Shown: piece by piece, positions 22,162 to 31,701 of the stretch
How the letters are laid out: the number at the start of each line of letters is the position of its first letter
How positions within the stretch are numbered: the stretch's first letter is position 1
DNA from: an uncultured Fusobacteriaceae bacterium
GTDB lineage: Bacteria; Fusobacteriota; Fusobacteriia; Fusobacteriales; Fusobacteriaceae
Assembly (NCBI GenBank): GCA_947072665.1
Contig: CAMTIW010000004.1
Coordinates: forward strand, 1 to 47,116
DNA length: 47,116 bases
Direction of reading: 5' to 3'
Program-made: the position numbers and the translations under genes
Notes under the pieces: model-generated
Databases searched by the model: none
Told to the model about the DNA's origin: nothing
What the model saw: only the letters and a program-made list of their open reading frames with translations

Positions 22162-23889
22162 TTATTTTTTAGTATATTTTTTTAAAACTTTTGATTTAAA
22201 GGGTTGCTCCACTACTAAATCTTTTTGTTTTTGTTTTCTACTTACTTCTTTTTCTACAAAAAGTTTTTTTCCAGTAAATGGATCTATTTCTGTATAATAC
22301 ATAAGAGTAGAATATGTAGAGGGAGTAGGTGTAAAAATTTGTACTTGTTCAGGATTTAACCGTAGTTCTTCAGAAGCAAATTTCTTAAGACTATTCATCT
22401 CTTTATCATCACAGCCTGGATGAGCTGCTATTAAATAGTATGTTAAAAATTGTTTTTTATCAAGCTTTTTATTTATTTCATAGAATCTATTTTTAAATTC
22501 AACTAAATAATCCTTCCCTTTTTTTCCCATAAGAGCAAGAACTTTATCTTCTGTATGTTCTGGAGCAATTTTCATTTGACCAGAAACATGTTCTTTAATA
22601 AGGTCTTCTAAATAAATATTTCCACATTTTTCATCATCTAAAATAAGATCGTATCTAATACCAGAAGCAATAAATATTTTCTTTATATTAGTAATACCTC
22701 TTAATTTTCTTAGAAGATTAATTTGTTTTGAATGGTCTAATTTTAGTACGGGACAAGTTTTAGGATAAAGGCATTGTTTTTTGATACAGGCACCTTTTGT
22801 TATTTTTTTATCACACTCTATACCATACATATTAGCAGTAGGTCCACCTACATCAGCAATATAACCTTTGAATCCTTTACTACTTGCAATATTTTCAACT
22901 TCTTTCACAATAGAACTTTCACTTCTAGAGGTTACTGTTCTTCCTTGGTGGACAGCTATGGCACAAAAATTACATTCACCATAGCAACCACGATGAGTTG
23001 TAACAGAAGTTTTTATAGTATCTAAAGACCTTGTTTCTCCATCTTTAGCATAATAAGGATGAACAGCTCTTTCAAAACTCATTCCATATATATCGTCCAT
23101 TTCTTGTTCTGTAAAAATATCACAGGGTGGATTTTGAATTAAATATCTATCCCCATGGAGTTGATTTAATCCTTTAGCAGTAATAGGATCACAATTTAAA
23201 TAAAAAGTTTCAAAAGCTTTAGTAAATTTAGTTTTGTCTTGAATACATTCTTCATAAGAAGGAATGTCTATATAAGTTTCATTTTTCTCTTTTGCAATAT
23301 AGCAGATACCTTTTATATTATGCCAATCTGTTCCAGACTTTAAATTTTCAGCTAGAGCTAGCATGGACTTTTCACCCATTCCATAGGAAAGTATATCTGC
23401 TTTGGCATCAAAAAGGAGAGAACGTCGTAAAGAATTACTCCAAAAATCATAGTGTACAACTCTTCTTAAACTTGCTTCTATTCCACCAAGAATTACAGGA
23501 ACAGAAGAGTTTTTAAAGTATCTTTTAATAAGATTGGTATAGACCATGGAAGCACGATCAGGTCTCTTATTATTTTCCCCACCTGGAGTAAAATCGTCTT
23601 TATGTCTTTTTTTTCTAGTTGCAGTATAATTTGCAACCATTGAATCTACACAACCAGCAGAAACAGCCCAATATAATTTAGGGACACCTAATCTAGTTAT
23701 ATCTTCTGCATTGGTAACATTAGGTTGGGCTATTATTCCTACTTTAAAGCCATGTTTAACTAACCATTTCCCAATAACAGCAGTCCCATTATAGGAAGAA
23801 TCAATATAGGTATCTCCTGAAATTAAAATAATATCCAGTTGTTCCCAATTCAATTTTGTCATTTCTTCTTTTGTTGTAGGTAAAAACAT
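22162..23889 (-). CDS. ygiQ: YgiQ-family radical SAM protein
   Basis: A 575-aa radical SAM enzyme of the YgiQ family; the function is not established. The N-terminal domain opens FLPTTKEEM and has IILISGDTYIDSSYNG, typical of the family. The cluster motif is HRGCYGECNFCAIAVHQGR (C-x3-C-x2-C), preceded by TTHRG. A second cysteine group follows (GACIKKQCLYPKTCPVL). The C-terminal part has MKIAPEHTEDKVL, YYLIAAHPGCDDKEM and VQIFTPTPSTYSTLMYYTEI. E. coli YgiQ is longer (about 740 aa). The gene begins 15 nt after the pyrophosphatase stop and precedes der by 27 nt, so the three genes probably form one transcript. Confidence 0.94.
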   Translation of the reverse strand: MFLPTTKEEMTKLNWEQLDIILISGDTYIDSSYNGTAVIGKWLVKHGFKVGIIAQPNVTNAEDITRLGVPKLYWAVSAGCVDSMVANYTATRKKRHKDDFTPGGENNKRPDRASMVYTNLIKRYFKNSSVPVILGGIEASLRRVVHYDFWSNSLRRSLLFDAKADILSYGMGEKSMLALAENLKSGTDWHNIKGICYIAKEKNETYIDIPSYEECIQDKTKFTKAFETFYLNCDPITAKGLNQLHGDRYLIQNPPCDIFTEQEMDDIYGMSFERAVHPYYAKDGETRSLDTIKTSVTTHRGCYGECNFCAIAVHQGRTVTSRSESSIVKEVENIASSKGFKGYIADVGGPTANMYGIECDKKITKGACIKKQCLYPKTCPVLKLDHSKQINLLRKLRGITNIKKIFIASGIRYDLILDDEKCGNIYLEDLIKEHVSGQMKIAPEHTEDKVLALMGKKGKDYLVEFKNRFYEINKKLDKKQFLTYYLIAAHPGCDDKEMNSLKKFASEELRLNPEQVQIFTPTPSTYSTLMYYTEIDPFTGKKLFVEKEVSRKQKQKDLVVEQPFKSKVLKKYTKK

Positions 23890-23904
23890 TTACTATATCA
23901 CCTA

Positions 23905-25524
23905 TTATCCTTCCATACTTTGTGTTGCAGCCATTAAAAAAGGAACTATTTGTTTCTTTCTAGAGACTACACCAGGTAACCAAGCCGTATTATCTTCAAT
24001 TTGTGTATTAAAAGCTTTTTCAACAATTTGAGGATAATCTCCAATAATTAAAACCTTTGAACCTGAATTTATAATATCAGTAATTACTAAGATTGAAAGA
24101 TTATAATTTTGCTCTTTAGCTTCAGTGGATAAAACAGCTAGAAGCTCTTCTTTTCGATTTAATGCACCAATCATATCCACTGTATTTATTTGTGCTATTG
24201 CCACTGTAAAACCACTCATATTAAATTCTTTCATGTCTGCATGAAGAATATCGTAAGGCTTCATATCATCAAGGGAAGTACCTGCAATGAGCATTTTCAT
24301 ACCATACTCTTCAAAATTATCTACTCCACAAAGTTTAGAAAGCTCTAAAACAGCTTCTTTATCTTTTTCTGTGCAAGTAGGTGATTTGAAAATTAATGTA
24401 TCTGATAAGATAGCACTCATTAAAAGACCTGATATATTTTTATTTGGAACAATATTAGCTTCTTTGTATAAACCGTAAACTATAGTACAAGTACACCCTA
24501 CAGCTTCAGCATTAATTTTAACAGGTTCATTAGTTTCAAAATTAGCAAATTTATGATGATCTACAACTTGTAAAATTCTAGCATCTTGTAATCCATCAAC
24601 AGATTGAGTTCTTTCATTATGGTCCAAAAGTGCTACTTTTTTTCTAGTAAAATTAATTAGATTTTTTGTTCTAATAGTCCCATATACCTCACCATTTTGA
24701 TGAATAACTGGAAAGTTGGTCTGACTAGCCTCTTTCATTATATCTTTTATATCATGTAGAAAATCTTCTGTTTTAAAACTATAGAAATTAGTTTGGTTCA
24801 TTATAGATGAAATAGATATAGATTGACTTATGAGTCTTACTGTCTTAAAAAGTGGTGCATTTACTCTAATAATAGCGCAATCACAACCAACACGAGGACT
24901 AATAAAGTCATTTTTATCACAACAAACAATAATAACAGAAGCTCCAGCTTGAATAGATTTGTCTATGGCATCAACCATACTAGTTGTTACAACTATATCC
25001 CCATGTACAACAGAGTCAAGTTCAGAGACTGCTCTTAGTGTGCCTTGAATAAATCCATTGGGATAATTACCACTAACTAATATTCCATTAATAACTGTTT
25101 TTAAGTTTTCATAAGTTGTTCCATATTTTTTAAAAAGGTCTTCATGATCTAGGTTTAAATATGCATTTGCAATATCTGAGACGTGAACCATTCCTTTTAA
25201 ATGTTTTTTATCATCTACCACAGGTAAACTTGAGAAGTTTTCCTCGGTTAAAATATCAAGTGCGACTTTTAAAGAGTCAGATTGCTTTATAACTTTTCTT
25301 TCAATTTTTGTTAGGTCCGATATTTGGGCACTTACAGTTTTCAGAAAAGGAGGCGTTTTTGTTTTGAAGTAGTTTAGAACAAAAGAAGTTTCTTTACTTA
25401 CTTCCCCTAAACGATATGCTCTAGTTTCTTCACCAAGAGCTGTTTTTAAAACAGCAAAAGCTAGTGAAGAACAAATAGAATCTGTGTCAGGGTTTTTATG
25501 CCCAAAAGCTAAAATATGATTCAT
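23905..25524 (-). CDS. ppaC: CBS/DRTGG-domain manganese-dependent inorganic pyrophosphatase
   Basis: A family II pyrophosphatase of the DHH superfamily, 539 aa, hydrolysing PPi to two phosphates. The metal-binding residues are seen in FGHKNPDTDSICSS (His9, Asp13, Asp15), LLDHNERTQ and VVDHHKFANF; DHHA2 forms the C-terminus. The extra 230 or so residues between the two halves hold a CBS pair split by a DRTGG domain, e.g. NFSSLPVVDDKKHLKGMVHV and TNFPVIHQNGEVYGTIRTKN. In characterised CBS-PPases these regions bind AMP/ADP as inhibitors and, with DRTGG, diadenosine polyphosphates as activators. The start is ATG 25524 behind GGAGG. An upstream in-frame ATG at 25593 lies before the promoter's -10. 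Confidence 0.95.
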   Translation of the reverse strand: MNHILAFGHKNPDTDSICSSLAFAVLKTALGEETRAYRLGEVSKETSFVLNYFKTKTPPFLKTVSAQISDLTKIERKVIKQSDSLKVALDILTEENFSSLPVVDDKKHLKGMVHVSDIANAYLNLDHEDLFKKYGTTYENLKTVINGILVSGNYPNGFIQGTLRAVSELDSVVHGDIVVTTSMVDAIDKSIQAGASVIIVCCDKNDFISPRVGCDCAIIRVNAPLFKTVRLISQSISISSIMNQTNFYSFKTEDFLHDIKDIMKEASQTNFPVIHQNGEVYGTIRTKNLINFTRKKVALLDHNERTQSVDGLQDARILQVVDHHKFANFETNEPVKINAEAVGCTCTIVYGLYKEANIVPNKNISGLLMSAILSDTLIFKSPTCTEKDKEAVLELSKLCGVDNFEEYGMKMLIAGTSLDDMKPYDILHADMKEFNMSGFTVAIAQINTVDMIGALNRKEELLAVLSTEAKEQNYNLSILVITDIINSGSKVLIIGDYPQIVEKAFNTQIEDNTAWLPGVVSRKKQIVPFLMAATQSMEG

Positions 25525-25561
25525 AGTGTAACCTCCAAAGTGTATTAAAATATTACTTTGT

Positions 25562-25590
25562 ATTATACCATTTTTTTTGAAAACGAACAA
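25562..25590 (-). promoter_or_regulatory. promoter of the ppaC-ygiQ-der unit
   Basis: On the minus strand: TTGTTC (complement of 25585-25590), 17 nt, TATAAT (complement of 25562-25567) with TGG before it. It rules out the longer ppaC start at 25593. Confidence 0.75.
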
Positions 25591-25651
25591 CATTAAAATT
25601 CATCTTAATCAGATCTATAAATCATATATATTTTCATCATGAATTTAATAA

Positions 25652-25939
25652 TTATTTGAATTTTTTTTTAGAGGTATTAATTTCTAAATTTTTAATTGGT
25701 TTAACATAGGTGATACCTGGATTTAAATCTAGCCTAAAATTAAGAGAAGAAGAGTTCTTCTTAAGAAAAATTCTTAATTTAGTTCGTATAATATCCGTAC
25801 TTAAAAGTGTTCCAGATCCATAACCATGAATAACTTTAATTTCTCCTCGATAACCTTCTTTAAAAAGGATATTATATTTTATTACGAAAATTTTTAAAGC
25901 ATCTTCTGAATTCATATGATGTAAATCTATCTCTTTCAT
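25652..25939 (-). CDS. Smr domain protein
   Basis: A 95-aa single Smr domain, the small MutS-related domain found at the end of MutS2 and alone. The two signature motifs are present: IDLHHMNSEDAL near the N-terminus and IKVIHGYGSGTL in the middle. Smr domains have nuclease activity on nucleic acids in several studied proteins, and recent work on MutS2-type Smr proteins links them to collided ribosomes. The role of stand-alone short forms is not settled. The RBS AGGAAGGA is upstream of ATG 25939. It is divergent from ligA with its own promoter. Confidence 0.88.
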   Translation of the reverse strand: MKEIDLHHMNSEDALKIFVIKYNILFKEGYRGEIKVIHGYGSGTLLSTDIIRTKLRIFLKKNSSSLNFRLDLNPGITYVKPIKNLEINTSKKKFK

Positions 25940-25971
25940 ATTTTTCCTTCCTAAAAATGATTTTTATTAAA

Positions 25972-25980
25972 AGTATAGCA
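25972..25980 (-). promoter_or_regulatory. extended -10 promoter of the Smr gene
   Basis: Minus strand TGCTATACT (complement of 25972-25980); no good -35 is seen. It is divergent from the ligA promoter 50 nt away. Confidence 0.5.
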
Positions 25981-26031
25981 TAATTTCATCAAAAATAATC
26001 GATAAAAAAATTTTTTAAAAAATAAAAACTA

Positions 26032-26040
26032 TGTTATACT
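26032..26040 (+). promoter_or_regulatory. extended -10 promoter of ligA
   Basis: TGTTATACT (26032-26040), with a poor T-rich -35. Start near 26047. This is close to the ATG at 26060 and favours the ATG at 26078. Confidence 0.55.
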
Positions 26041-26077
26041 TTTAACAAGGAATATATTTATGAATAAGGAAGGTAAA

Positions 26078-28123
26078 ATGTCAAGAGAATCAATAGAATT
26101 TGAAAAAATAAAAAAAATAATTGCAGAGCTAGAACTACATAATTATCATTATTATATTAAAAATGAAAGTTTAATATCTGATGTTGAATATGATAAATTA
26201 GTAAAAAAATTAGAGGATTTTGAAAAAAACTTTCCAGAATTTAAAGAAAAAATGTCTATTACTGATAAGGTTGGGAATGATATAAAGGATACAAAATTTA
26301 AAAAAATTGAGCATAAGAAACCCATGTTAAGTTTGGATAATTCTTATGATACAGAAGATATAAAAAAATTTATAGAGAGAATAGAGAAAGCTGTGGATAA
26401 AGATGTATATTCTTTATCTTATGATTTGGAATTAAAATTAGATGGACTTTCAATTAGTATTGTTTATGAAGATGGAAAACTGATACAAGGGGTAACGCGT
26501 GGGGATGGGAATGTAGGGGAAGATGTTACTGAGAATATTTATATGATTAAATCTATACCTAAATATTTAAAACAAAGAATTTCTTTGGAAGTTAGAGGAG
26601 AGATAGTTTTACCACTTTCTAGATTCAATAAAATAAATGAGGAAAGATTAAAAAATGGCGAAGAAATTTTTGCTAATCCAAGAAATGCAGCAGCAGGAAC
26701 ATTACGACAATTAGATGCTAAAATAGTTGAAGAACGAGAATTAGATGCTTATTTTTATTTTTTAATTGACCCTAATAAATATGAATTTAATGGAAAACCA
26801 ATAAAAACACATGGAGAAAGTTTGAATTATATAAAATTATTAGGGATAAAAACCACAGGAGTATGTGAAAATTTAAAAAATGTATCGGAATTAGAAGAAA
26901 GGATAGAATATTGGAATAAAAAGAAAGAGAGTTTAGATTATGAAACTGATGGACTTGTGATAAAAGTAGATGAAATTGCAGTTTGGGAAGAGATGGGAGA
27001 AAGGTCTAAATCACCTAGATGGGCAATAGCTTATAAATTCCCAGCAAAACAAATTACAACAAAACTATTAGGGATAACTTGGCAAGTTGGGCGAACTGGA
27101 AAAGTAACACCAGTTGCAGAATTAGAAGAGGTAAATCTTTCTGGAAGTAATGTAAAAAGAGCAAGTTTACATAATTATGAGGAGATATTAAGAAAAGATA
27201 TAAAAATAGGTGATACAGTTTTTGTAGAAAAAGCAGCAGAAATTATACCTCAGATAATAAAATCAGTGAAAGAAGTAAGAACGGGATTGGAAATTGAAAT
27301 AATCCCACCTGAATTTTGTCCTTCATGTAAAAGTAAGCTTATAAAAGAAGAGGGAAATGTGGATTTTAAATGTTTGAATCCTGTATGTCCTGAAAAAATT
27401 AAGGGTGGAATTGAGTATTTTGTTTCTAGAAATGGAATGAATATTTTAGGGTTTGGAGAGAAAATAGTTGAAAAATTTATTGAAAAAGGATTTTTAAATG
27501 ATATTTCTGATATTTATAATCTTTATCTTCATAAGAAAGAGTTAGAGCTAATAGATAAAATGGGAAAAAAAAGTATAGAAAATATTTTGGAAAATATAGA
27601 AAAAAGTAAAAAAAATGACTATGAAAAATCTTTATATTCATTAGGTATACCTTATATAGGAAAAGTAGTAGCTAAAATTTTAGCAGAAAATTCAAAAAAT
27701 ATAGATAATTTAATGTTGATGGAAGTGGAAACTCTCTTAGAAATAGAGGGAATAGGAGAAAAAGGAGCAAATGCAGTTTTTGAATTTTTTAGAGATGATA
27801 AAAATATAGAAATAATAAGAAAGTTAAAAGAGCATGGTGTAAATTTTCAAGGTGAAGAAAAGAAAGAAGATAAAACAAATCACAGTTTGGAATTTATTGG
27901 AAATACTTTTTTATTTACAGGGAAACTAAATGTACTAACTAGGACTAAAGCTGAAGAATTAGTAGAAAAATTAGGAGGAATAAATGCTAGGGGTGTAAAT
28001 AAAAAGTTAAATTATTTAGTTGTAGGAGAAGATGCGGGAAGTAAGTTAGAAAAAGCTAAAAAGATTGAAACAATAAAGATATTAACAGAAAAAGAATTTT
28101 TAATAATGTCAGACAAAAACTAA
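26078..28123 (+). CDS. ligA: NAD-dependent DNA ligase
   Basis: Seals nicks in DNA using NAD+ (EC 6.5.1.2); 681 aa, the normal length. Domains in order: the Ia domain with HNYHYY, the adenylation domain with catalytic Lys120 in LELKLDGLSI, VTRGDGNVGEDVT and IFANPRNAAAGTLRQLD, an OB fold, a four-cysteine zinc site (CPSC, then CLNPVC), helix-hairpin-helix repeats, and a C-terminal BRCT domain beginning near FIGNTFLFTGKL. Two in-frame ATGs, 26060 and 26078, both have AGGA at usable spacing. I prefer 26078 because transcription should begin near 26047, leaving almost no leader for 26060. No terminator was seen before secA. Confidence 0.96.
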   Translation: MSRESIEFEKIKKIIAELELHNYHYYIKNESLISDVEYDKLVKKLEDFEKNFPEFKEKMSITDKVGNDIKDTKFKKIEHKKPMLSLDNSYDTEDIKKFIERIEKAVDKDVYSLSYDLELKLDGLSISIVYEDGKLIQGVTRGDGNVGEDVTENIYMIKSIPKYLKQRISLEVRGEIVLPLSRFNKINEERLKNGEEIFANPRNAAAGTLRQLDAKIVEERELDAYFYFLIDPNKYEFNGKPIKTHGESLNYIKLLGIKTTGVCENLKNVSELEERIEYWNKKKESLDYETDGLVIKVDEIAVWEEMGERSKSPRWAIAYKFPAKQITTKLLGITWQVGRTGKVTPVAELEEVNLSGSNVKRASLHNYEEILRKDIKIGDTVFVEKAAEIIPQIIKSVKEVRTGLEIEIIPPEFCPSCKSKLIKEEGNVDFKCLNPVCPEKIKGGIEYFVSRNGMNILGFGEKIVEKFIEKGFLNDISDIYNLYLHKKELELIDKMGKKSIENILENIEKSKKNDYEKSLYSLGIPYIGKVVAKILAENSKNIDNLMLMEVETLLEIEGIGEKGANAVFEFFRDDKNIEIIRKLKEHGVNFQGEEKKEDKTNHSLEFIGNTFLFTGKLNVLTRTKAEELVEKLGGINARGVNKKLNYLVVGEDAGSKLEKAKKIETIKILTEKEFLIMSDKN

Positions 28124-28138
28124 AAAATAATAGAATGA

Positions 28139-28160
28139 ATTGAGAATAAATTGAGAATAA
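28139..28160 (+). repeat. two exact tandem copies of an 11-bp unit upstream of the secA promoter
   Basis: ATTGAGAATAA occurs at 28139-28149 and again at 28150-28160. Eleven base pairs is about one helical turn, and the repeat ends 20 nt before the -35 box. It may be a protein-binding site or chance in AT-rich DNA. Confidence 0.5.
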
Positions 28161-28180
28161 ATATAATGAAAGTAGTTAAT

Positions 28181-28209
28181 TTGACTATACACTATCTTTA
28201 TGGTAAAAT
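28181..28209 (+). promoter_or_regulatory. promoter of secA
   Basis: TTGACT (28181-28186), 17 nt, TAAAAT (28204-28209) preceded by TGG (extended -10). The leader is about 46 nt. Confidence 0.75.
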
Positions 28210-28261
28210 CATATTCAAATAAGGAAAGTAAAAAATCACATTTTAAGAGAGGAATTTAAAA

Positions 28262-30883
28262 ATGATTCAATCAATAATGAGAAAAATATTTGGTACAAAA
28301 AATGACAGAGAAATAAAAAGAATAAGAGCAATAGTTGAAAAAATCAATGCTTTTGAACCAAAATTTCAGGAGTATACAGATGATGAACTTAAGAATAACA
28401 CAATTATTTTTAGGGAACGTTTAGCTAAAGGGGAAAGCTTAAATGATTTCTTACCAGAAGCCTTTGCAACTGTAAGAGAAGCATCTAAAAGAGTTTTAGG
28501 ATTAAGACATTATGATGTACAAATGATTGGTGGAATAGTTTTACATGAAGGGAAAATAACTGAAATGAAAACAGGAGAAGGGAAAACATTAGTAGCAACT
28601 TGTCCAGTTTATTTGAATGCTTTAGCAGGAAAAGGAGTCCATTTAATAACCGTAAATGACTATTTAGCAAAAAGAGACAGAGATACAATGGATAAAGTTT
28701 ATAGCTTTTTAGGTTTGACTTCTGGAGTTATATTGAATAGTATTTCAAATGAGGAAAGAAAATTTGCGTATAATTGTGATATCACTTATGGAACTAATTC
28801 TGAATTTGGATTTGATTACTTAAGAGATAATATGGTGGGACAGTTAGAAGAGAAAGTGCAGAGAAAGCTTAATTATTGTATTGTTGATGAAGTGGATTCT
28901 ATTTTAATAGATGAAGCAAGAACTCCATTAATAATATCTGGAGCAGCGGCAGATGCAACAAAATGGTATAAAATATTTTTCCAAATAGTTTCAACACTGG
29001 AAAGAAGTTATAAAACTGAAGGTATAAAAGATATAAAATTAAAGAAAGAAATGAATATCCCAGATTCTGATTGGGGCGATTATGAAGTAGATGAAAAAGC
29101 TAAAAATATAGTACTGACTAAAAAAGGAATAGAAGCAGTAGAAAGAGCATTGAAAATAGAAAATTTATACTCTCCTGAATATGTGGAGTTAACTCACTAT
29201 TTAAATCAAGCTTTAAAAGCTAAGGAGCTTTTTAAAAGAGATACTGATTATTTAATAAAAGAGGGGAAAGTATTAATAATAGATGAGTTTACAGGTAGAG
29301 CTATGGATGGAAGAAGATATTCTGACGGATTACACCAAGCTTTAGAAGCTAAAGAAGGGGTTAACATTGCAGGAGAAAACCAAACTTTAGCTAGTATAAC
29401 ACTTCAAAATTATTTTAGAATGTATAAAAAATTAGCAGGAATGACAGGAACAGCAGAAACAGAAGCTGCGGAATTTGTACATATATATAATTTAGATGTA
29501 GTTATAATACCTACAAATTTACCAGTATTAAGAATAGACCAAGCAGATTTAGTTTTTAAATCTAAAGAGGAAAAAATAGATGCTATTATAGAAAAAATAG
29601 TTGAACTTTACGAAAAAGGACAGCCTGTTTTAGTAGGAACTATTTCTATTACAAGTTCAGAAGAGTTATCAGAACTTTTGAAGAAAAGAGATATTCCACA
29701 CAATGTACTAAATGCTAAACAACATGCTAGAGAGGCAGAAATAGTATCTCAAGCTGGAAGATATAAAGCAGTTACCATTGCAACTAATATGGCTGGTAGA
29801 GGAACTGATATAATGCTAGGAGGAAATCCAGAATTCTTAGCTATTGAAGAAGTTGGAACTGAAAATGAGCAGTTATATAAAGATACCTACGAAAAATATA
29901 AAGAGCAATGTGCCAAGGAAAAAGAGCTTGTAAAATCTGCTGGTGGATTATTTATATTAGGAACAGAACGTCATGAGTCTAGAAGAATAGATAATCAGTT
30001 AAGAGGAAGATCAGGAAGACAAGGAGACCAAGGTGAATCTTTATTTTACCTATCTTTAGAAGATGATTTAATGAGACTTTTCGGTTCAGATAGAGTAATA
30101 ATGGTTATGGATAAGTTAGGACTTCCAAAAGGAGAACCAATAACTCATAGAATGATAAATAATGCAATAGCCAATGCACAGACAAAAATAGAATCTAGAA
30201 ACTTTGGAATAAGAAAAAACCTTCTTGAATTTGATGATGTAATGAATCAGCAGAGAACAGTTATCTATGAAAGTAGAAATGCTACATTAGAAAGCGAGAA
30301 TTTGAGTGAAAGTGTTATAAAAATGTTAAAGGGAACAGCTGAAAGTGCTGTTATCTCAAGATTTGTTGGAGAGAATAAATCACTTTGGGATATTCAAGGT
30401 TTAGCTAATTATTTATATGAAAAATATGAATTTGAAATTTCAGATTTAGAAGACTATAAGGCTTATACCATTGATGCCTATATAGAAAAAATTTCATCAG
30501 AACTTATTGCAAAATATGAAGAGAAAGAAGCAAGTTATGGTGATGAATTAATGAGAAGAATAGAAAAGTATATTCTTTTAGAAATTGTTGATGCAAGATG
30601 GAGAGAGCATTTGAAAAATCTAGATGCCTTGAGAGAGGGTATTTATCTTCGTTCTTATGGTCAAAAAGACCCAGTGGTAGAATATAAAATTTTATCTGGT
30701 GAAATGTATGGGAAAATGATAGAAACTATAAAAGAAGAAACAACATCTTTTATATTTAAAGTTGTTGTTAAAACTCAAGAGGATGAATATATCCCTGAAA
30801 CTGAAAGTCTTGGGATGGATGATGTTTGTAACTGTGGAAGTGGAAAAGTATATTCTAAATGTTGTGGAAGAGAGATGGTATAA
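28262..30883 (+). CDS. secA: preprotein translocase ATPase SecA
   Basis: Motor ATPase that drives secreted proteins through SecYEG, 873 aa. Walker A is [11 protein letters not shown], Walker B is [17 protein letters not shown], and the other helicase motifs include [26 protein letters not shown] and [15 protein letters not shown]. The preprotein cross-linking domain lies between the two Walker motifs and the later helicase motifs, and the scaffold/wing region follows. The C-terminus ends in a zinc and SecB/lipid-binding tail, [13 protein letters not shown]. The RBS GAGAGGAA lies before the ATG at 28262; M6 is a possible later start. A lipoprotein gene follows after 10 nt, so it is probably co-translated. 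Confidence 0.97.
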   Translation: MIQSIMRKIFGTKNDREIKRIRAIVEKINAFEPKFQEYTDDELKNNTIIFRERLAKGESLNDFLPEAFATVREASKRVLGLRHYDVQMIGGIVLHEGKITEMKTGEGKTLVATCPVYLNALAGKGVHLITVNDYLAKRDRDTMDKVYSFLGLTSGVILNSISNEERKFAYNCDITYGTNSEFGFDYLRDNMVGQLEEKVQRKLNYCIVDEVDSILIDEARTPLIISGAAADATKWYKIFFQIVSTLERSYKTEGIKDIKLKKEMNIPDSDWGDYEVDEKAKNIVLTKKGIEAVERALKIENLYSPEYVELTHYLNQALKAKELFKRDTDYLIKEGKVLIIDEFTGRAMDGRRYSDGLHQALEAKEGVNIAGENQTLASITLQNYFRMYKKLAGMTGTAETEAAEFVHIYNLDVVIIPTNLPVLRIDQADLVFKSKEEKIDAIIEKIVELYEKGQPVLVGTISITSSEELSELLKKRDIPHNVLNAKQHAREAEIVSQAGRYKAVTIATNMAGRGTDIMLGGNPEFLAIEEVGTENEQLYKDTYEKYKEQCAKEKELVKSAGGLFILGTERHESRRIDNQLRGRSGRQGDQGESLFYLSLEDDLMRLFGSDRVIMVMDKLGLPKGEPITHRMINNAIANAQTKIESRNFGIRKNLLEFDDVMNQQRTVIYESRNATLESENLSESVIKMLKGTAESAVISRFVGENKSLWDIQGLANYLYEKYEFEISDLEDYKAYTIDAYIEKISSELIAKYEEKEASYGDELMRRIEKYILLEIVDARWREHLKNLDALREGIYLRSYGQKDPVVEYKILSGEMYGKMIETIKEETTSFIFKVVVKTQEDEYIPETESLGMDDVCNCGSGKVYSKCCGREMV

Positions 30884-30893
30884 GGAGATGAGA

Positions 30894-31628
30894 ATGAAAA
30901 AATTATTAAGTATATTTGCTATGTTAACTTTAGTTATCTTTACTGGGTGTTCATCATTATTTAGTAAAAATTCCAATGAAGAAGAAAAATTTACAAAGGA
31001 AGATGTAAAAGCTTGGAACGTAACAATGGAAAAATCTATTGAAAAAAATGCTTCTATGCCAGAATGGTATGGAGAAGAAAATCCAATATTCTATCTTAGA
31101 AAGACTGGTAAAATGTCAGAAAAAGAGTTTAATTTTTTAACTTCACTTGAGAAGAAAGAAATTACAAATGAAGATATAGAGCAATTTAGTGACCTAGTAA
31201 AAAAATATAATAAAAAAATATCTAGAAAGTTTTTCTTGAAAGATGAGAATATTAAAGATGGAAAAGGGTTGACAGAAAAAATGGTAAGTGAATCATATCA
31301 GAGAATGAATAATCCTTCAAATCATATATTTAAGGAAGTAGCAACTGAAAAAGAATGGAAAAAAATAGTTGAATTATCTAAAAAACAAGATTTATCAGAA
31401 GATGACATTAAAGATTTAAGAAAGCTTTTAAATAAATTCATAAAAAGGGAAGAGTTTTTTGATGTTAAAAGTTGGTATAATAAAGAAATATCTGAAAGAA
31501 CAAATAATATAGTTAATATTTATAATAAAAAAGATAAAACAGGTGTTGAAGAAAATAATGTTAATGCAAAGGCTTTATATATAGCTTATCCAGAATATTT
31601 TTCTAAAATGGATAGATGGGATAATTAA
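30894..31628 (+). CDS. putative lipoprotein of unknown function downstream of secA
   Basis: A 244-aa predicted lipoprotein. MKKLLSIFAMLTLVIFTGC is a signal peptide with the lipobox FTGC (Cys19). The mature part is charged and probably helical, with two stretches built alike: LTSLEKKEITNEDIEQFSDL and VELSKKQDLSEDDIKDLRKL, each a short acidic helix pair, suggesting an internal repeat. I recognise no family. The RBS AAGGAG overlaps the secA stop codon, and the ATG at 30894 is 6 nt further on; a second ATG at 30888 is in frame but too close. Continuation of the frame upstream to 30762 lies inside secA and is spurious. Confidence 0.8.
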   Translation: MKKLLSIFAMLTLVIFTGCSSLFSKNSNEEEKFTKEDVKAWNVTMEKSIEKNASMPEWYGEENPIFYLRKTGKMSEKEFNFLTSLEKKEITNEDIEQFSDLVKKYNKKISRKFFLKDENIKDGKGLTEKMVSESYQRMNNPSNHIFKEVATEKEWKKIVELSKKQDLSEDDIKDLRKLLNKFIKREEFFDVKSWYNKEISERTNNIVNIYNKKDKTGVEENNVNAKALYIAYPEYFSKMDRWDN

Positions 31629-31642
31629 TAGTTTTGAATTAG

Positions 31643-31672
31643 ATATGGCACTTGTCTGAGCAGGTGCCATAT
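31643..31672 (+). terminator. strong hairpin after the secA-lipoprotein unit
   Basis: A 12-bp stem pairs ATATGGCACTTG (31643-31654) with CAGGTGCCATAT (31661-31672), one G-U, loop TCTGAG. No U tract follows (TGAATTTATA), so it is either a weak terminator or an mRNA 3'-end or processing structure. Confidence 0.6.
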
Positions 31673-31701
31673 TGAATTTATATAAGTAATAGGAGATAAA
31701 A

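Noticed and set aside
30762-30893. Upstream extension of the post-secA lipoprotein
   Set aside because: It lies inside secA. A good RBS and signal peptide start at 30894.
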